From: Pratylenchus scribneri
Lineage: Eukaryota; Nematoda; Chromadorea; Rhabditida; Pratylenchidae
DNA: 64,000 bases
NCBI GenBank assembly: GCA_030063045.1
Contig: JAQSEB010000199.1
Location: 27,046-91,045 of the forward strand
Direction: 5' to 3'
The translations under genes and the position numbers were made by a program. The notes under the pieces were generated by a model. It was not told the DNA's origin, ran no database searches, and worked only from the letters and a program-made list of their open reading frames with translations. Of the stretch, positions 48,351 through 60,800 are shown one piece after another (the stretch's first letter is position 1; each line of letters opens with the position of its first letter).

Positions 48351-49765
48351 TTTAAAAATGCTTAAAAGTGATTAATTTAATATTTAATTTGGACAAATAT
48401 TTTTTTCTTATTAGCTCATTCATTTGGTAAAACTGTTATTATTTTTAATGGCAAAACAAATATTAACCTAGTTGTATTTTTAATTTTTTTTATTAATTCT
48501 TAAATTAGTTTAAATTAATTTAAAATTAAAAATAAAATATTTTTTACAATAACAAAAAATGGAGTAAAAATATAATATAAAATGTGCAGATTTGCGAGGA
48601 AGAAAATCGTGACCATCTTCATTCACAAATTTCCTTCCAAATGCTGACCGAATTTTTCGGCATTTTGAGAGGAAATGAAAAAAATGGAAGCTTCTTCATC
48701 CCGAGGATTTTCAAATAACTGATGAATGAATGTGGAATTGTGGAAAATGGGAAAGAAATGAGAAGAATGAGCTGAAGGAACAACGGAATAGTTTTGGGCA
48801 TGGAAGATGACCCAGAATGATCCCGACGGAATGATGGCAACCTCCTTTCGTACACAACCACCGTCAGTGAGTTATGTTGAATTCATCCATTCCATCCATT
48901 CAGCATTTCACCTGTGCGCAAATGCCACCGATGCCCATCCATTCCATTCGCCATTTCCTTCCCATTCATCCCGGCTAACAATCATCCGTCGCGCACAATT
49001 CCATCCCTTTTTCCCATTCTTTCTTTCCGACTATTCCACAACAAACAATTTCCCCTCGAGAGAATTGGTCAAATAAAATTCGGCGGACTGCGGACATCAT
49101 GTTGCGCGGTGTTGGCTATCCTAAAAATGGAATCCATCGCCGGAGGGGATATGGATAGATTGGTGGATTTTGATTTTATAGTGGAAAATGTGGTGAATTG
49201 GAGGAAATAAATTTGTTCGTTCATACATTTTATTATTATTTCTATTTAAATTAAAAAGTTAATTTTTGCTCATTTAAACTTAATTGTTTTGAATTTTGGA
49301 AAGCACCCAGATTGATCTTTGGGAAAAGAATAGCGTTTTGGTTGATCAATAAAAACCATTATTTAAATGTATGGTTTTCTTTTACTGATTAACCGTGCCT
49401 TTGAAAAGCCGAGAAAAATGGGACCAGAAATGGATTAATTTCAATCAAGGGGAATTTTTTAAAAAAAAATATACATTTTAATCAATTATACAAATTTAAT
49501 TCTCAATTTCAGCCAACCTTCTTATTCGAAAACCATTCTATTCGAAAGTTATGTCAAATGAATCGACAAAATGTTTGGAATATATCTTCCTCCATATCGG
49601 CATATTCATTATCAAATTAATAATTATAAGTAAAAATATAGGCAACATATTTATTAACTAATAGTATTTACCAATGATCCAATCTATGGTCAAAACAAAT
49701 TAATATCATATTTAAATTATATCATCTTTTCTTCTAATTTGGGCTTCTTTTCATCTTTGAATAAT
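48351..49765. other. Intergenic region with GC-richer block upstream of the lipocalin gene
   Basis: Between about 48600 and 49200 GC rises and CCATTCC/CATCC pyrimidine words recur, much like the block upstream of cofilin. Open frames on both strands (48619-48861, 48807-49076, 48914-49210) overlap each other and show no family or splice support. Probably promoter DNA. Confidence 0.4.
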
Positions 49766-52604
49766 TCACTGAAGCAGTGTATTGACCGGTGGTTTTCCTG
49801 GTTTAACCCATCCGCCGAATGCTTTTTCCATTTCGCGTGCCATCGAAATCAACAAAGCTTCATTGAAGTTGGTGGCAACAAATTGCACACCGACTGGCAT
49901 ATTTGTGATGGGACTTTTGCCATTTGGGGCGGCCAATGCCGGATTGCCCAACAAATTCCAAGTCTGAAAATGAGCAATGGTATTAATTTTGAATGTTTTA
50001 TTCACCATTGCATAGGGCAAATTGAATGATTCAAATGGTTCCATATGATGGAATGGCACCGGAGTTTGCAACATTGGAAGAAGCAAAAGTCCATTTTGGC
50101 CCAGCAATTCGTTCACTTCTCGACGGAATTTCTCCAATTTTTCTGCCAAGAATGCTCGTTCAATTGCATCTTTTGGTGCAACGAAATTTTTCATAATTTG
50201 GAATTCCCAGCCCAAAAATGTTTGATTGGAATCCCCTTTGTAGATTTCCCAAAATTGTGGCACAATCTCATTTGGTTGAATAAAAGGTTCACTCCAGCCA
50301 TTCAAGCCAAATAATTCAAAAAGGCGATTCATCAAAGGAAATTCCACTTTTTGCACTGTCAAATTGTATTGTTGTTCAAAATAATTTTTCACCTTAAAAA
50401 TGGCATTAAAATTAAATAGTTCTATAAATTTTTGCATACTTTCCGGACTTGATCCCGTTGCTCATCATGAAGTTGTTCACAAATTAAAATTTCCAAATCC
50501 TCCAAATAATACAATTTCACATCCTTGGAGAAGTCAACTTCTTTGTAGTAATAATCCACCGGTTTATTGGCCATCACCGAAAGAACCAAATGCAAATCGG
50601 TGGCATAACGGACCAATGGGCCATTGGTGAGCATATCCTTTGCCGGTTGATAGGCAATAAAATTGGGCACAATTCCTTCGACAGGGACAGTATGACTTGG
50701 GTAATTTGTTGGTTTAAGGCCAAAAATGCCAGTCATGCTGGATGGCACCCGAACTGATCCGCCAATATCATTTCCAATGCCCATAAGTGAGCCAGCCGAA
50801 GAGATAATTGCCCCCTCTCCGCTGCTACTTCCGCCTGGAATTCGTCGAGAATCATGTGGATTATTCAAAGTTCCCCCATTCGGGACGCAGTGCGTATCAT
50901 CGCCAGCCCAACTCAATCCAAGATTGGGCATTGCAGTTATTCCAAGGAGAATGGCCCCAGCATCCTTCATTCTGTTTAAAATATTTATTTTTGAATTAAT
51001 AAATTTTGTAGGGGAGGATTTCTATTCTAAATAAAACAAACGGTGATTCAATTCAAATGAGGGTGATACCCAAATAGTGCAAATGCTAAACTAATACTTT
51101 TCATTTATAAATTTGAAATTGCTAAAAATTGATATTAAAATTTTAATTGAACAAAAATTAAAAATTTTGTTTTAGTAAACAATTGTGTTTTTTCCGCTTT
51201 TTTCCAAACATTTGATTTGTTTTCTCCAAAAATTTTAATGTCTTTGTTTCTTCAAACCTTTTAATGTTTTTGTTTGTCCAAACATTTTAATGTTTTTGTT
51301 TCTCCAAATATTTGAATGTTTTTTTTTCTCCAAACATTTTAATGTCTTTGTTTCTTCAAACCTTTTAATGTTTTTGTTTGTCCAAACATTTTAATGTTTT
51401 TGTTTCTCCAAATATTTGAATGTTTTTGTTTTCTCCAAACATTTTAATGTTTTTGTTTCTCCAAACATTTTAATGTTTTTGTTTCTTCGAACATTTTAAT
51501 GTTTTTGTTTCTCCAAACATTTTAATGTTTTTGTTTCTCCAAACATTTTAATGTTTTTGTTTCTCCAAACATTTTAATGTTTTTATTTCTTCGAACATTT
51601 TAATGTTTTTGTTTCTCCAAACATTTTACTGTTTTTGTTTCTTCGAACATTTTAATGTTTTTTTTTTCTCCAAATATTTTAATGTTTTTGTTTTTCTCCA
51701 AATATTTTAATGTTTTTGTTTCTTCGAACATTTTAATGTTTTTGTTTTTCTCCAAACATTTTAATGTTTTTACTTTTTATTTTTCCAAACATTTAAAATT
51801 ATAATTTTCACTGCTTTCTTCCATATTTTGTATCATTTAAGAATTATCCTAGCAAATTAAATAAATAAAATGACCCACCGTTGTACAATTGGAGCATTGA
51901 CGGTGGATGGTGGTTCATTCATCAAATATTTGTTGCAGGCAGAGGTGGTGAAGCCTTCAGTCATCAAATTGTCCTTGCTGGTGAATGGCACACAAAAGAA
52001 TGGCTTGGTGGCATTCAACTAGAATTCAATAATTTATTTTTTGTTACTAATTTTATTAATGGATTACTTCTTTCGTTGATTTTGGCTCATTGCGGCCAAT
52101 TGGCTATCATAGGATTGGGCTAATTGGCGGGCATCGAAATTGTCGTGATGGATGGCATTCAACAATGGGTTCACTTCTTCAATGCGGGCAATGTAGGCAT
52201 TGACAAGATCAATGCATGAAAACTTAAATGATTTTAATTAATTAATTAATTAATTAATTTTATTGAATGTATTTCACTTCCAAATTGCGAATCTTTTTTG
52301 CTGCTTTTCGAGCAGGATAGAGCAAAAGTTGACTCATATTTTGGGTTTGCACTGTTTTGATTGGTTGGAATGCATTGTACAAGCCAAAGACGGCATTGAC
52401 CAAATTGAAATAGCAATTTCGAATGAAGCCAAGCACCGGGTAGTAATAGCGCATGAATTGGTAACGACCTTGATTCACTGATGGATACGCATTTGGATCT
52501 TTTTTATAGGCCGGCTTTTCGGGACAAGTGTCATTTTGGCCAGAAGCAAGATGGGCCATCAAGATGGTGCCCAGCAAAAGGGCAAAGAATAGTGAATTAT
52601 TCAT
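49766..52604 (-). CDS. Secreted fatty-acid-amide-hydrolase-like amidase, with a one-base frame conflict
   Basis: Exons 52604-52278, 52222-52068, 52018-51879, 50971-50440, 50392-50006 and 49963-49766. Amidase-signature features are all present: catalytic Lys in PFTSKDNLMTEGFTTS, the Ser-rich loop PGGSSSGEGA, and the nucleophile region GIGNDIGGSVRVPS, giving an intact Ser-Ser-Lys triad. FAAH-type enzymes hydrolyse N-acyl amides such as endocannabinoid lipids. An N-terminal signal peptide (LFFALLLGTILMAHLASG) suggests a lumenal or secreted location. The C-terminus (TWNLLGNPALAAPNGKSP) fits the family. Exon 2 ends in phase 2 (cgaaagaa|gtaatc), while exon 3 needs phase 0, so one base is missing or extra; all other joints agree. 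This could be a sequence error, an unseen splice choice or a real lesion. Confidence 0.75.
51190..51795. repeat. 27-bp minisatellite in an amidase intron
   Basis: About 22 tandem units of the form TTTCTCCAAACATTTTAATG-TTTTTG with variants CTTCGAAC and TTTTTCTCC; units start every 27 bp in the middle of the array. AACATTTTAATGTT is a hairpin-capable palindrome. The same word appears as a short run near 9437-9485 in the UGT exon fragment. Confidence 0.9.
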
Positions 52605-53632
52605 TTTTTTAAATTTTTATTTGTTTGACCGTAGAATTTAGAGGACCCTAAAAATTATTTTAAAAATTTATTTAATTTTAAATTTTTATTTAAATATTTA
52701 AGGTTTATAAATAATTTATGTTTGATGCTATCCATGGTCTTCATTGCCGCTTTTATAGGGTCCATTTGGGGTGGTAAATAAAAATTTGATTAATTTATAA
52801 AATTTAAATTCCATTTTTTAACTTCCTCAAAAAATATTCAAATTTTTTAGAATAGAGGCAGACGGATTATTATTCCCAAATTTACATCAAAATTAAACCA
52901 CCACTCACTCAACCACTCTCCAGTCTCCACTAATTTTTTATCCCCGTTTTATTCAGATCCCAATTTTCAGCCAATTTTGATGCACTTTTTTTCTAATCAC
53001 CAAAAAATGGGTGGCCCTATAGAAGTGAATGGCGATAATATTTTTAGAAAAATTCATAAGAGGAATAAAAAAAATATTCATTTCATGCCACCCACATTCA
53101 ATTGAAAATTATAATCTCTCCTTTTAAAAGTAAAAATTAAATTAAATTTTAAATACTAATTCCATACAACTAAACCAATCATCAGCAATCGCATCACATG
53201 CGTCTTCTCTAATTTTTTAGAATAAAACATTCGTGGATAACGCAAAAAATATTCCCATTTTACAAAAATTTAAGTTGCTAATTAATTATTTTTTCAGATA
53301 AATGAAAGTAATTTATTTTATTTATCTATTATTAATATCCAATCATTTCAATTTCCAAAAATTACTATAACTGCTCTTTTCATCTTTAATCAATTCCATT
53401 CTAATTTCCAAAATCCAGCTTCTTTTTGAAATATTGCCCTTCAGCTTTGCTGCCAAATTATTTTAGATTCGACCAAATCTTCCCATTTCCTTTCCACTCA
53501 ATTTACAATCCCCATATTTTCAAATGTTCGTACAATATTTATTCGTAGAAAATGAATGGCCAAAAATATTTATATAATTTCAGCTGTTAGAAAAACAAAA
53601 CAATTCATCTTTTTTATTTTTTTAAAATACAA
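52605..53632. other. AT-rich spacer
   Basis: Upstream of the amidase and downstream of the first EF-hand gene. C-rich words (ccaccactcactcaaccactctccag) occur near 52900. No exon was seen. Confidence 0.5.
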
Positions 53633-54392
53633 TCATGGAAAAGGAAGCAAAGAATTTGAAGCATTGGCTGTCCAAAAGTTTATTGCTTTTGGATTGTTTT
53701 TGTTTTGTTGTGCCATCCATTCCGTCTTGCTTATTTTCCTGTCTCCATTTTTATCATTTCTTCGGATTGTATTTGCCCCTTCTTCATCGTGAAATTTCTT
53801 TGCCATTTTTAAATCGCCAATCAACAAGCCAAATTCGATAAACATTGTTGTTTGATCCTTGCTAGGTTCTTTCAATAATATTTCAAGATAATGAGGAATC
53901 GCAAAATGCATTCCATAATCAGAAATCTCATTGGCAGTTAAATAGCCATCCTGATAAAAATGATATAATTAAAAATATAAAAATTTTGTAAATATCCAAA
54001 AATTTTCCTACCTTATTCATATCCATAAAATCAAACAATTCCAACACCAATTTTTCCAACTGATGGACAGTTAAATTTTTCTTTAAAATATCTTCAGTAA
54101 AATCAGCCATTTTATCGAGAAAAGCACGAGAATGATTGTTGAGCCAGGAAATATTATTAATTTTTGATTGCATGCAATCCTTGAAAAGTTGTTCATTTAT
54201 TGGTGTTGGCAGTGGTGGAACCAAAGTTTTTAAATCAATTGAAGGACATTTTTGTGGATTAATTGATTTGGAGGATGAGGGAGGAAATTTATTGGAAGAA
54301 ATGGCATTTGGCAATGGCACACAATTAATCATTGATGGCATTTGGCCAATAATAATATTGATGATGATGAAAATTTGGTAGATGAAAAACAT
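53633..54392 (-). CDS. Secreted EF-hand protein, paralogue A
   Basis: Two exons, 54392-54012 and 53950-53633, join in phase to 232 residues. A signal peptide (FIYQIFIIINIIIG) precedes QMPSM, a Pro/Ser-rich segment, a conserved CMQSKINNIS helix and two EF-hand loops: DMNKDGYLTANE, split by the intron after Lys, and DKNGDRKISKTE. In loop 2 the usual position-6 Gly is Arg, so calcium binding there may be weak. Length and layout match the next two genes. The C-terminus is longer than in its paralogues and ends NSLLPFP. Likely an extracellular calcium-binding protein of unknown role. Confidence 0.8.
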
Positions 54393-54865
54393 TGTTCACA
54401 ATTGGATTTTTTACTATAAAAACGCAGTAAAAATTAAATAATGGATTTAGCGAAAAAAAAGTAAAAGATTAAAAGAAATTTAAAGAACCGAAAACAAGGA
54501 AGAAAAATGGTAAACTGGTTCTTCAAAGAAACAATTCATCAATTTTATTATTTTAAAATGCAAAGGAAGGAAATGAAGAATTTGTCGCATTGCTGATTCA
54601 TAAAAATAAAGGAGAAACAATTCGGTAAATGATCAAATGAATTTGGTAACAAAATGCAAAATCACATAAAAATTCTACTAAAAAATTTTGTTCCTAATAA
54701 ATTATTTTTTCATAATTTTTCATTCAATCCAATTAAAGTAATTTATTTTATTTTATCAATCATCCATAACCAATCAATTCATTATTTAAAAGAACAATTA
54801 TTAAATTCATCTTTTTTGATCAATTCCAAATTCAGTTGCTCTTCATCTTCATTGTCAAATTATTT
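54393..54865. other. Spacer between EF-hand paralogues A and B
   Basis: AT-rich spacer with the 3' flank of paralogue B. No exon. Confidence 0.5.
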
Positions 54866-55568
54866 TCAGCCGAATCTTGTCAATTCTTCTCTGCTTAATT
54901 TCCCATCTCCATTTTTGTCTTCTGCTTGAACAAACTCTGCTGCATCTTTATCAAAATTGAGCTTTGCCCTTTCCAAACCATTGCCAAAGATATAGCCGTA
55001 TACAAATGCCGTTGCTTCTTGGTCAATTTTTGTGTCTTTCACTTTCAATACTTTTTCAAGGTAATATGGCCAAAAATAATGCATTTGAAATTGGGAAAGT
55101 TCATCAGCAGTTAAATAGCCATCCTGAAAAATAAATGGAATTAAATAAAATATAAAATTGGTAAAATTTCGCTATTTTTCTCACCTTATTCATATCCTGA
55201 ACATCAAATAATTCATTCTGTATCAATTCCTTCCACTGAGCATCTAGAGTTTTATTGATGACAAATTTTTGTTTTTCAAATTCCATCTTCAAATTGCACA
55301 TTTTATTGAGAACTGCTCGAGATTGATTGTCAAGTCGTGAAATGTTGTTAATTTTTGCTTGCATACAATCAAGGAATTCTTGCTCATTTACGGGTGATTG
55401 TTCTTTGGATTTATCATCCATAGGCAAACAAAAAGGATATTGATAAAGTGAATTGGATGCTGGAGGAGTTTTGGTTGAATTGCCGATTGGAACACAATCA
55501 ATCATTGGTGGCATTTGGCCAAACAAAGTGAAAAGGCAAATTAAGAAGATGAAAAACATTGTTTCCAA
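54866..55568 (-). CDS. Secreted EF-hand protein, paralogue B
   Basis: Two exons, 55568-55185 and 55123-54866, join in phase to 213 residues, with the intron at the same codon as in A and C (after DMNK). It has a signal peptide (FFIFLICLFTLFGQ), QMPPM, CMQAKINNISRLDNQSRA, and EF loops DMNKDGYLTADE and DKNGDGKLSREE, both with canonical calcium ligands. The downstream HYFWPYYLEKV segment is shared with C. A Met three codons in (MFF) could also start. Tandem duplicate in an array of three. Confidence 0.85.
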
Positions 55569-56023
55569 TCAAATTTATGGCTAAAATTTGGGAGAAATTA
55601 TCGAATTTAGAAATATAAAAATATTGGCTTTAGAATGGTGAAATGGAATCAAAAAATACTATTTATTTTGAAGAGAGGAAATTGATTCAACTATGCTTTT
55701 AAAAATATTTAACGTCTTTGTCAGAAAAAAAAGAAATGATTCATAAATATTATTTAAAATAAAGCAATTCAAGGAAAATGGACGCATTGCTTCTGTGATT
55801 CATAAAATAGGAATTAAGACAAAATAATTTGGCAATGCAATGACGAAATATGGAGCTGATCTAAAAGAATATTTTTAGAAATGCGTTATGTCATAAAAAA
55901 TGGATAAAATATTTCATGGAAAGGATTTTTGATGCTCATTAATTTATTGATAAAATTTTTTCAGAAATTCAATTCAAAATAATTTTTCCATCAATCATAA
56001 ATATCCAATAATTCATTATTTTT
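55569..56023. other. Spacer between EF-hand paralogues B and C
   Basis: AT-rich with weak similarity to the A-B spacer (gcattgct.tgattcataaaa), as expected from tandem duplication. No exon. Confidence 0.5.
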
Positions 56024-56737
56024 TTAGATCACATTAACTCCTTTTCCTTCATGCATTTCAAGTTTTGCCATCATTTCCTCTCGGCTCACTTTCCCATCAC
56101 CATTGTTGTCATTTGCTTGAATTTCAATTGCAGCTTTTCGATCAAAATCGGCCTTTGCTTTTTCCCCAATCATCATAGCCAATGAAAATGACATTGTCCA
56201 TTGACTCGCGTTATGTTCTTTCCATGCTTTTTCGAGAAAATATGGCCCAAAATAGTGCATTTGAAATTGGGAAAGTTCCTCAGCGGTTAGATAGCCATCC
56301 TTCAATAATAAGGAATAATTTTTAAATGTACAAAAATTGAATTTTAAAGTTTAAACACCCTTTTTTCTTACCTTATTAATGTCCTCAACATCGAACAATT
56401 CATTCATAAATTCCCTTTTCTCTTCAAGTGAGGGTTCAACAGTGGAATTCGCATATTTCTCCATTCTTTCAAAAAGGGCGCGAGATTGATTGTCCAAACG
56501 TGAAATATTATTGAATTTTGCCTGCATGCATTCCAAGAATTCTTGCTCATCGACATGTGGTACCTCTTTTTGAGTTTTGATATCAATTGGAGGCAAACAT
56601 GGTAATTGATATGTTGAATTGTATAAAGGCGGAATTGGCATGGAAGCGGAAATTGGTGGCATGGGCATGCTATTAGTCATTGATGGCATTTGACCGAAAA
56701 TAAGGCCGATGAAGCAAAAGAGGAAAATGGAAAACAT
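56024..56737 (-). CDS. Secreted EF-hand protein, paralogue C
   Basis: Two exons, 56737-56372 and 56299-56024, join in phase to 213 residues. It has a signal peptide (FSIFLFCFIGLIFG), a Met/Pro-rich segment (SMPMPPISASMPIPP), CMQAKFNNISRLDNQSRA, and EF loops DINKDGYLTAEE and DNNGDGKVSREE, canonical. Closest to B by HYFGPYFLEK and the LTAEELSQFQM stretch. Secreted calcium-binding protein of unknown role. Confidence 0.85.
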
Positions 56738-57367
56738 TTTTCACTTTAATTTATTATTTTTCTAAAAAATTGAGAAATAGAAAAAATTATAAAATAAAAT
56801 TTTAAAAAATTGACAGAGAGGAGAGATGAATAATTTATTTAATCGAATTATAAAATATGTATTGAATGAAGAAGAATAAATCTCCTAATGCATTTATATG
56901 TTAACAATAAATCTAAATATTTTAAATTTTATGTTCGCATTTTTAAACGATGCATTTAAATATTTTATGCTCATCGAAAAAGAAGAATAAATTCGTCATC
57001 TTTAAATTCGATGGAAATGGAACTAAGAAATTTTGTACATTATTCATAAAAATAAAGGGAAGACAATTCGTGAAATGTCAAACATCAAGAAGCATTTCCA
57101 AATTGTGTTAGAAGCAAGGGAATAAAAGGAAAAATAATGTAAATATTATGAATTTTAAAATAAGAAAATTTTTATGTTTTTAATCTTTAAATTTTAAATG
57201 ACCTAAAGCTTTGAAAACAATTCATTAAAAAATGTAAAATATAATTCAATATTTAAAATTTTTTAATTTTTTTCTTTTCTTAAGCAGAAATGCATATAAA
57301 TTTTTGTTTTTATGAAGATAATTTCTTTTTTTTCAAATTTTTGAAAACAATTTAATGGAATGATTAA
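56738..57367. other. AT-rich spacer
   Basis: Upstream of EF-hand paralogue C. No exon was seen. Confidence 0.5.
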
Positions 57368-57702
57368 TTTATTACAAAGAAAATAGAAAGTTATATTGGT
57401 TTATGGATTCACCCCACTGAGCCCCGAAGGAGCGTAGATAGAGAAAACTTCCGTGAGCCCCGAATGGTCAAAGATGGAAATAAACCCCCTGATGAGCCCC
57501 GAAGGGGCGATGGAGAAAAACAGGCGTAAATAGATCAATTCTCTCCGAGCCACTCATTTAATCTAAAGAAGACTAGACTCAGTGAAATCCCGCAGGGATT
57601 CCAAAACGAATAAGCTCAACAGCTACATGAGGGTAAAGAGCCCCGCAGGGGCGGCTAGTTTATTACAAAGAAAATAGGAAATTATATTGGTTTATGGATT
57701 CA
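57368..57702. repeat. GC-rich hairpin-repeat insert bounded by 44-bp direct repeats
   Basis: Two 44-bp copies (57368-57411 and 57659-57702, two mismatches) flank a 247-bp GC-rich insert. The insert holds repeated hairpin words of the type GAGCCCCGAAGGGGCG or GAGCCCCGCAGGGGCG near 57420, 57455, 57494 and 57640, plus an ATCCCGCAGGGATT hairpin at about 57585-57598. No reading frame is supported. Compact repeated stem-loops suggest a structured-RNA-derived mobile element. Confidence 0.6.
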
Positions 57703-57886
57703 AAAAATCTATCAACTGAATAAATTCACCTACATATAAATTTTTAGAATATGTTTTGTATGTAGCAGATCGTAAATAAATAAATTTATAATTATATTTA
57801 TCAATTTAGTTGAATTTTATTTTATAATTTCAAATTTATATTTTCATTCTTCATCCTTATTCCATATCAATCAATCTCATTTTTCC

Positions 57887-60800
57887 TTATTTTCTTCCGC
57901 ATGCATATTCATAGCCATCAATGGTAAATATTGCTCCCCCTATATTAAAAAAATAAAATTTGAATTAAAATTCATAAAATGCTAACAAATTTGATGGAAA
58001 TGGCATTTGAACAATTTGGAGTATGCCATCCAAATTGGGCGCTAACATTAAGCACATATGGTTGAATGACGTCAAAAAACTTTAAATATTAATAATTTAA
58101 TTATGTAAAAAATTAGCTTTTAAATACAATAAAAATTGAAAGAAAAAGAACAAATTTTAGGTTGAATTTTTGTATTATTTATAAAATTGTGCATTTTTGA
58201 AAAATATAATAAATTAATTAAAAAGGAATGGATTTGATGCACTTTAAATTTTAAATAAATTGCAAAAATTTTGTTGATCATAAGTGACAAAATTTGTTGG
58301 CAGTATTCGATTTTTGGCCAATTTATGTTTAAAAGATTATTTTGATATTAAAATGGTCTAAAAAAAGTATTTTTATTGGACATTATGTAAAATTCGATAG
58401 ATATGCCAACAGGGCAGAAATTTAAATATGTATTAATTTCTCTTTTACCATTCCATATTCCTGAACCGGATTATTTTGCACGGCACACACTTTTGGCAAT
58501 CGCAAAGTTTGCACCATGCGAGTGTCAACCATCCAATCTCGCATTCGTTTTAATCCCTGATTTTTAATTTCAATGGCCAAAATTCGGTCAATTTTTTCTT
58601 CTTCTTCATCAATCCCATCTTCAGGTTTATCATCCAAATGCATTTCATTTTTGTACGGATCAACTTCAAAAGTGTCCGTGGTAGAATTTCCAATCGTAAT
58701 GCATGCATGCGTTTTGGTGCGACCAATTCGGATGGCACATTCTTCGCGCGGCACATTGTTGAAATAGATGAGCAAATTGCTTAATAAATTTATAATTAAT
58801 TTCGAAATTTATTTAATTAATTATTTTGACCTAAAAAATAAAAAAATTAATTTGGAAGTTAATTCCATAATTAATTAAATATTTTACAGCCTATATTTAG
58901 CACATTATAAAAATTGTTAAAAAATATTATCTTAACATAAATATAATTAGATCAGTGGAAATTAAGCATAAATTGCAATTGATAGTGAGAAAACTATTAA
59001 TAATAAAAATTTTTATAATAATTATTTAAAATCTGAATATATACGTTTTATATTTTATCACTTATTAATCAGTATTTATATAAAAAAATTTTTAACATTT
59101 CCCAAAAATTAGTTTGCTTACGAATATGGGCTTTTGATACAAATTTCATCGGTCATTGCTTTCAAACATTCTTGGGAAAAATCATGGAAAATTAAATCGA
59201 AGCGAATGATTTGGTGATGTTCGGTGGCCAATGATAAATTCAGTAATGTTTCTTGTTGATTCATGACACTGTGGATTATTGTGTTATTAATTTAAATTTT
59301 TTAAAATATTATATTTACATTGTTTTTCCAACTTCATCAATTTGTATACCATTGATCGCCCCATTTTTCATTGGTTCCCAACCGTTTTCGACCTTTAATG
59401 ACATAATCAATTTTATTCTTATTAATTTAATGGAATTGACAAATTTTTCCTAAGAATACAAAACGATATTTTTTAATCTATACCATTTAATAAATTCTTA
59501 CTGGTATAAGTATATTTTTTCTTAATTTGGGAACAAAAAAAAATTGAAAAAAACATCAAATTCAATTCTATTTCATTTCAAGTAATATCCATTCGATATT
59601 TTAATACTAATTTTTGTCTAAATCTATAAGCTTAACAAATCAATTATTAATAAATATATTATGGCTATGTATCCCTTTAGTAAACCTAAATTAATTAATA
59701 TTTTTTTTAATTTTTTTATATTTATTTTTCCAACTTGATTAACGCATTCAACGATTTTTCTCCCCTTTTCTGTGCATTTTCGAACCGGCATCACAATATT
59801 AGAAAGCAGCGAAACCTTTGGAATGCAATGGCCACCTTTTGCCGGGTTAAATGTTTTAAAATAGAATGGATGCTCCGGACGCAACATCATGTCCATTCCC
59901 AACAATTTGGCCTCATTGTTCTGGCCTTCTCCGTGCAGGAAGATGCCATTGGCCAATGCCATCTATTTAAATTATTAATTATATTATTAATATTAGGGCG
60001 ATTATCGAATTTTATGCACTCGAATTTAGGCATCAAAGAAAATTTTTTAAAATATTAGCTTAATTTTATCAAATTTTGAACAATTTTATAGCCCAGATTT
60101 TAAAGAGATTTGAATAAAATTTAAAAATTATGACAAAAAAGCGATAAAATAGGCTTAAATTAAGCTTTTTTGACATAATTTACTGCCAATATAATGGGAT
60201 TATATATCATCAAAAGGTTCTATAAATTAGATAACCAAAAGATTGCTGTAATATTGGAGAATCCATAAAATTTTAGTGCTAAAATGTTGACAGATTTCTT
60301 ACTATGTCCACATTTGTTTCCTCCATTTCATTTTTGGCTCCACCATTTTCCGAGTAGATTTTCGCCTTCAATGACCCTTCAATAATTTTATTCTCGACTT
60401 TATCAACTGCATAGAATTGAGTATTGAAAAGTGTGCCATCTTCGAACAGCAAAATTCGCAAGCAATTCCCTTTATTTTGAACTTCGTATTTGAAACTATT
60501 AAAAATAGGATAAATATTTTAAAATTTCAAAATTTTTTTATAAATTTTTAATCAGTGATTTTTTGTATTTCAGTAGATAAAAATTTTTACTTCATTTTAG
60601 TAAAATATAATATTCAGATTCACTTCTTAATAAACGAATTATTTATGAAAATTTTAAAAAATATTTCCACCAACAATATTTAAAAATATTGTGAAAATTT
60701 TATTAAGAATAAATAAATTAAAAAAAAATAAGAAATTTTTAAAAATCTATCATAGCTAACTTACATTTTATCGCTAGTGCTTGTTCGCAATTTGAATTCT

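Noticed and set aside
48619..49210. Overlapping frames of 80-98 codons on both strands
   Set aside because: They overlap one another in a GC-richer block where stops are rarer, with no splice or domain support.
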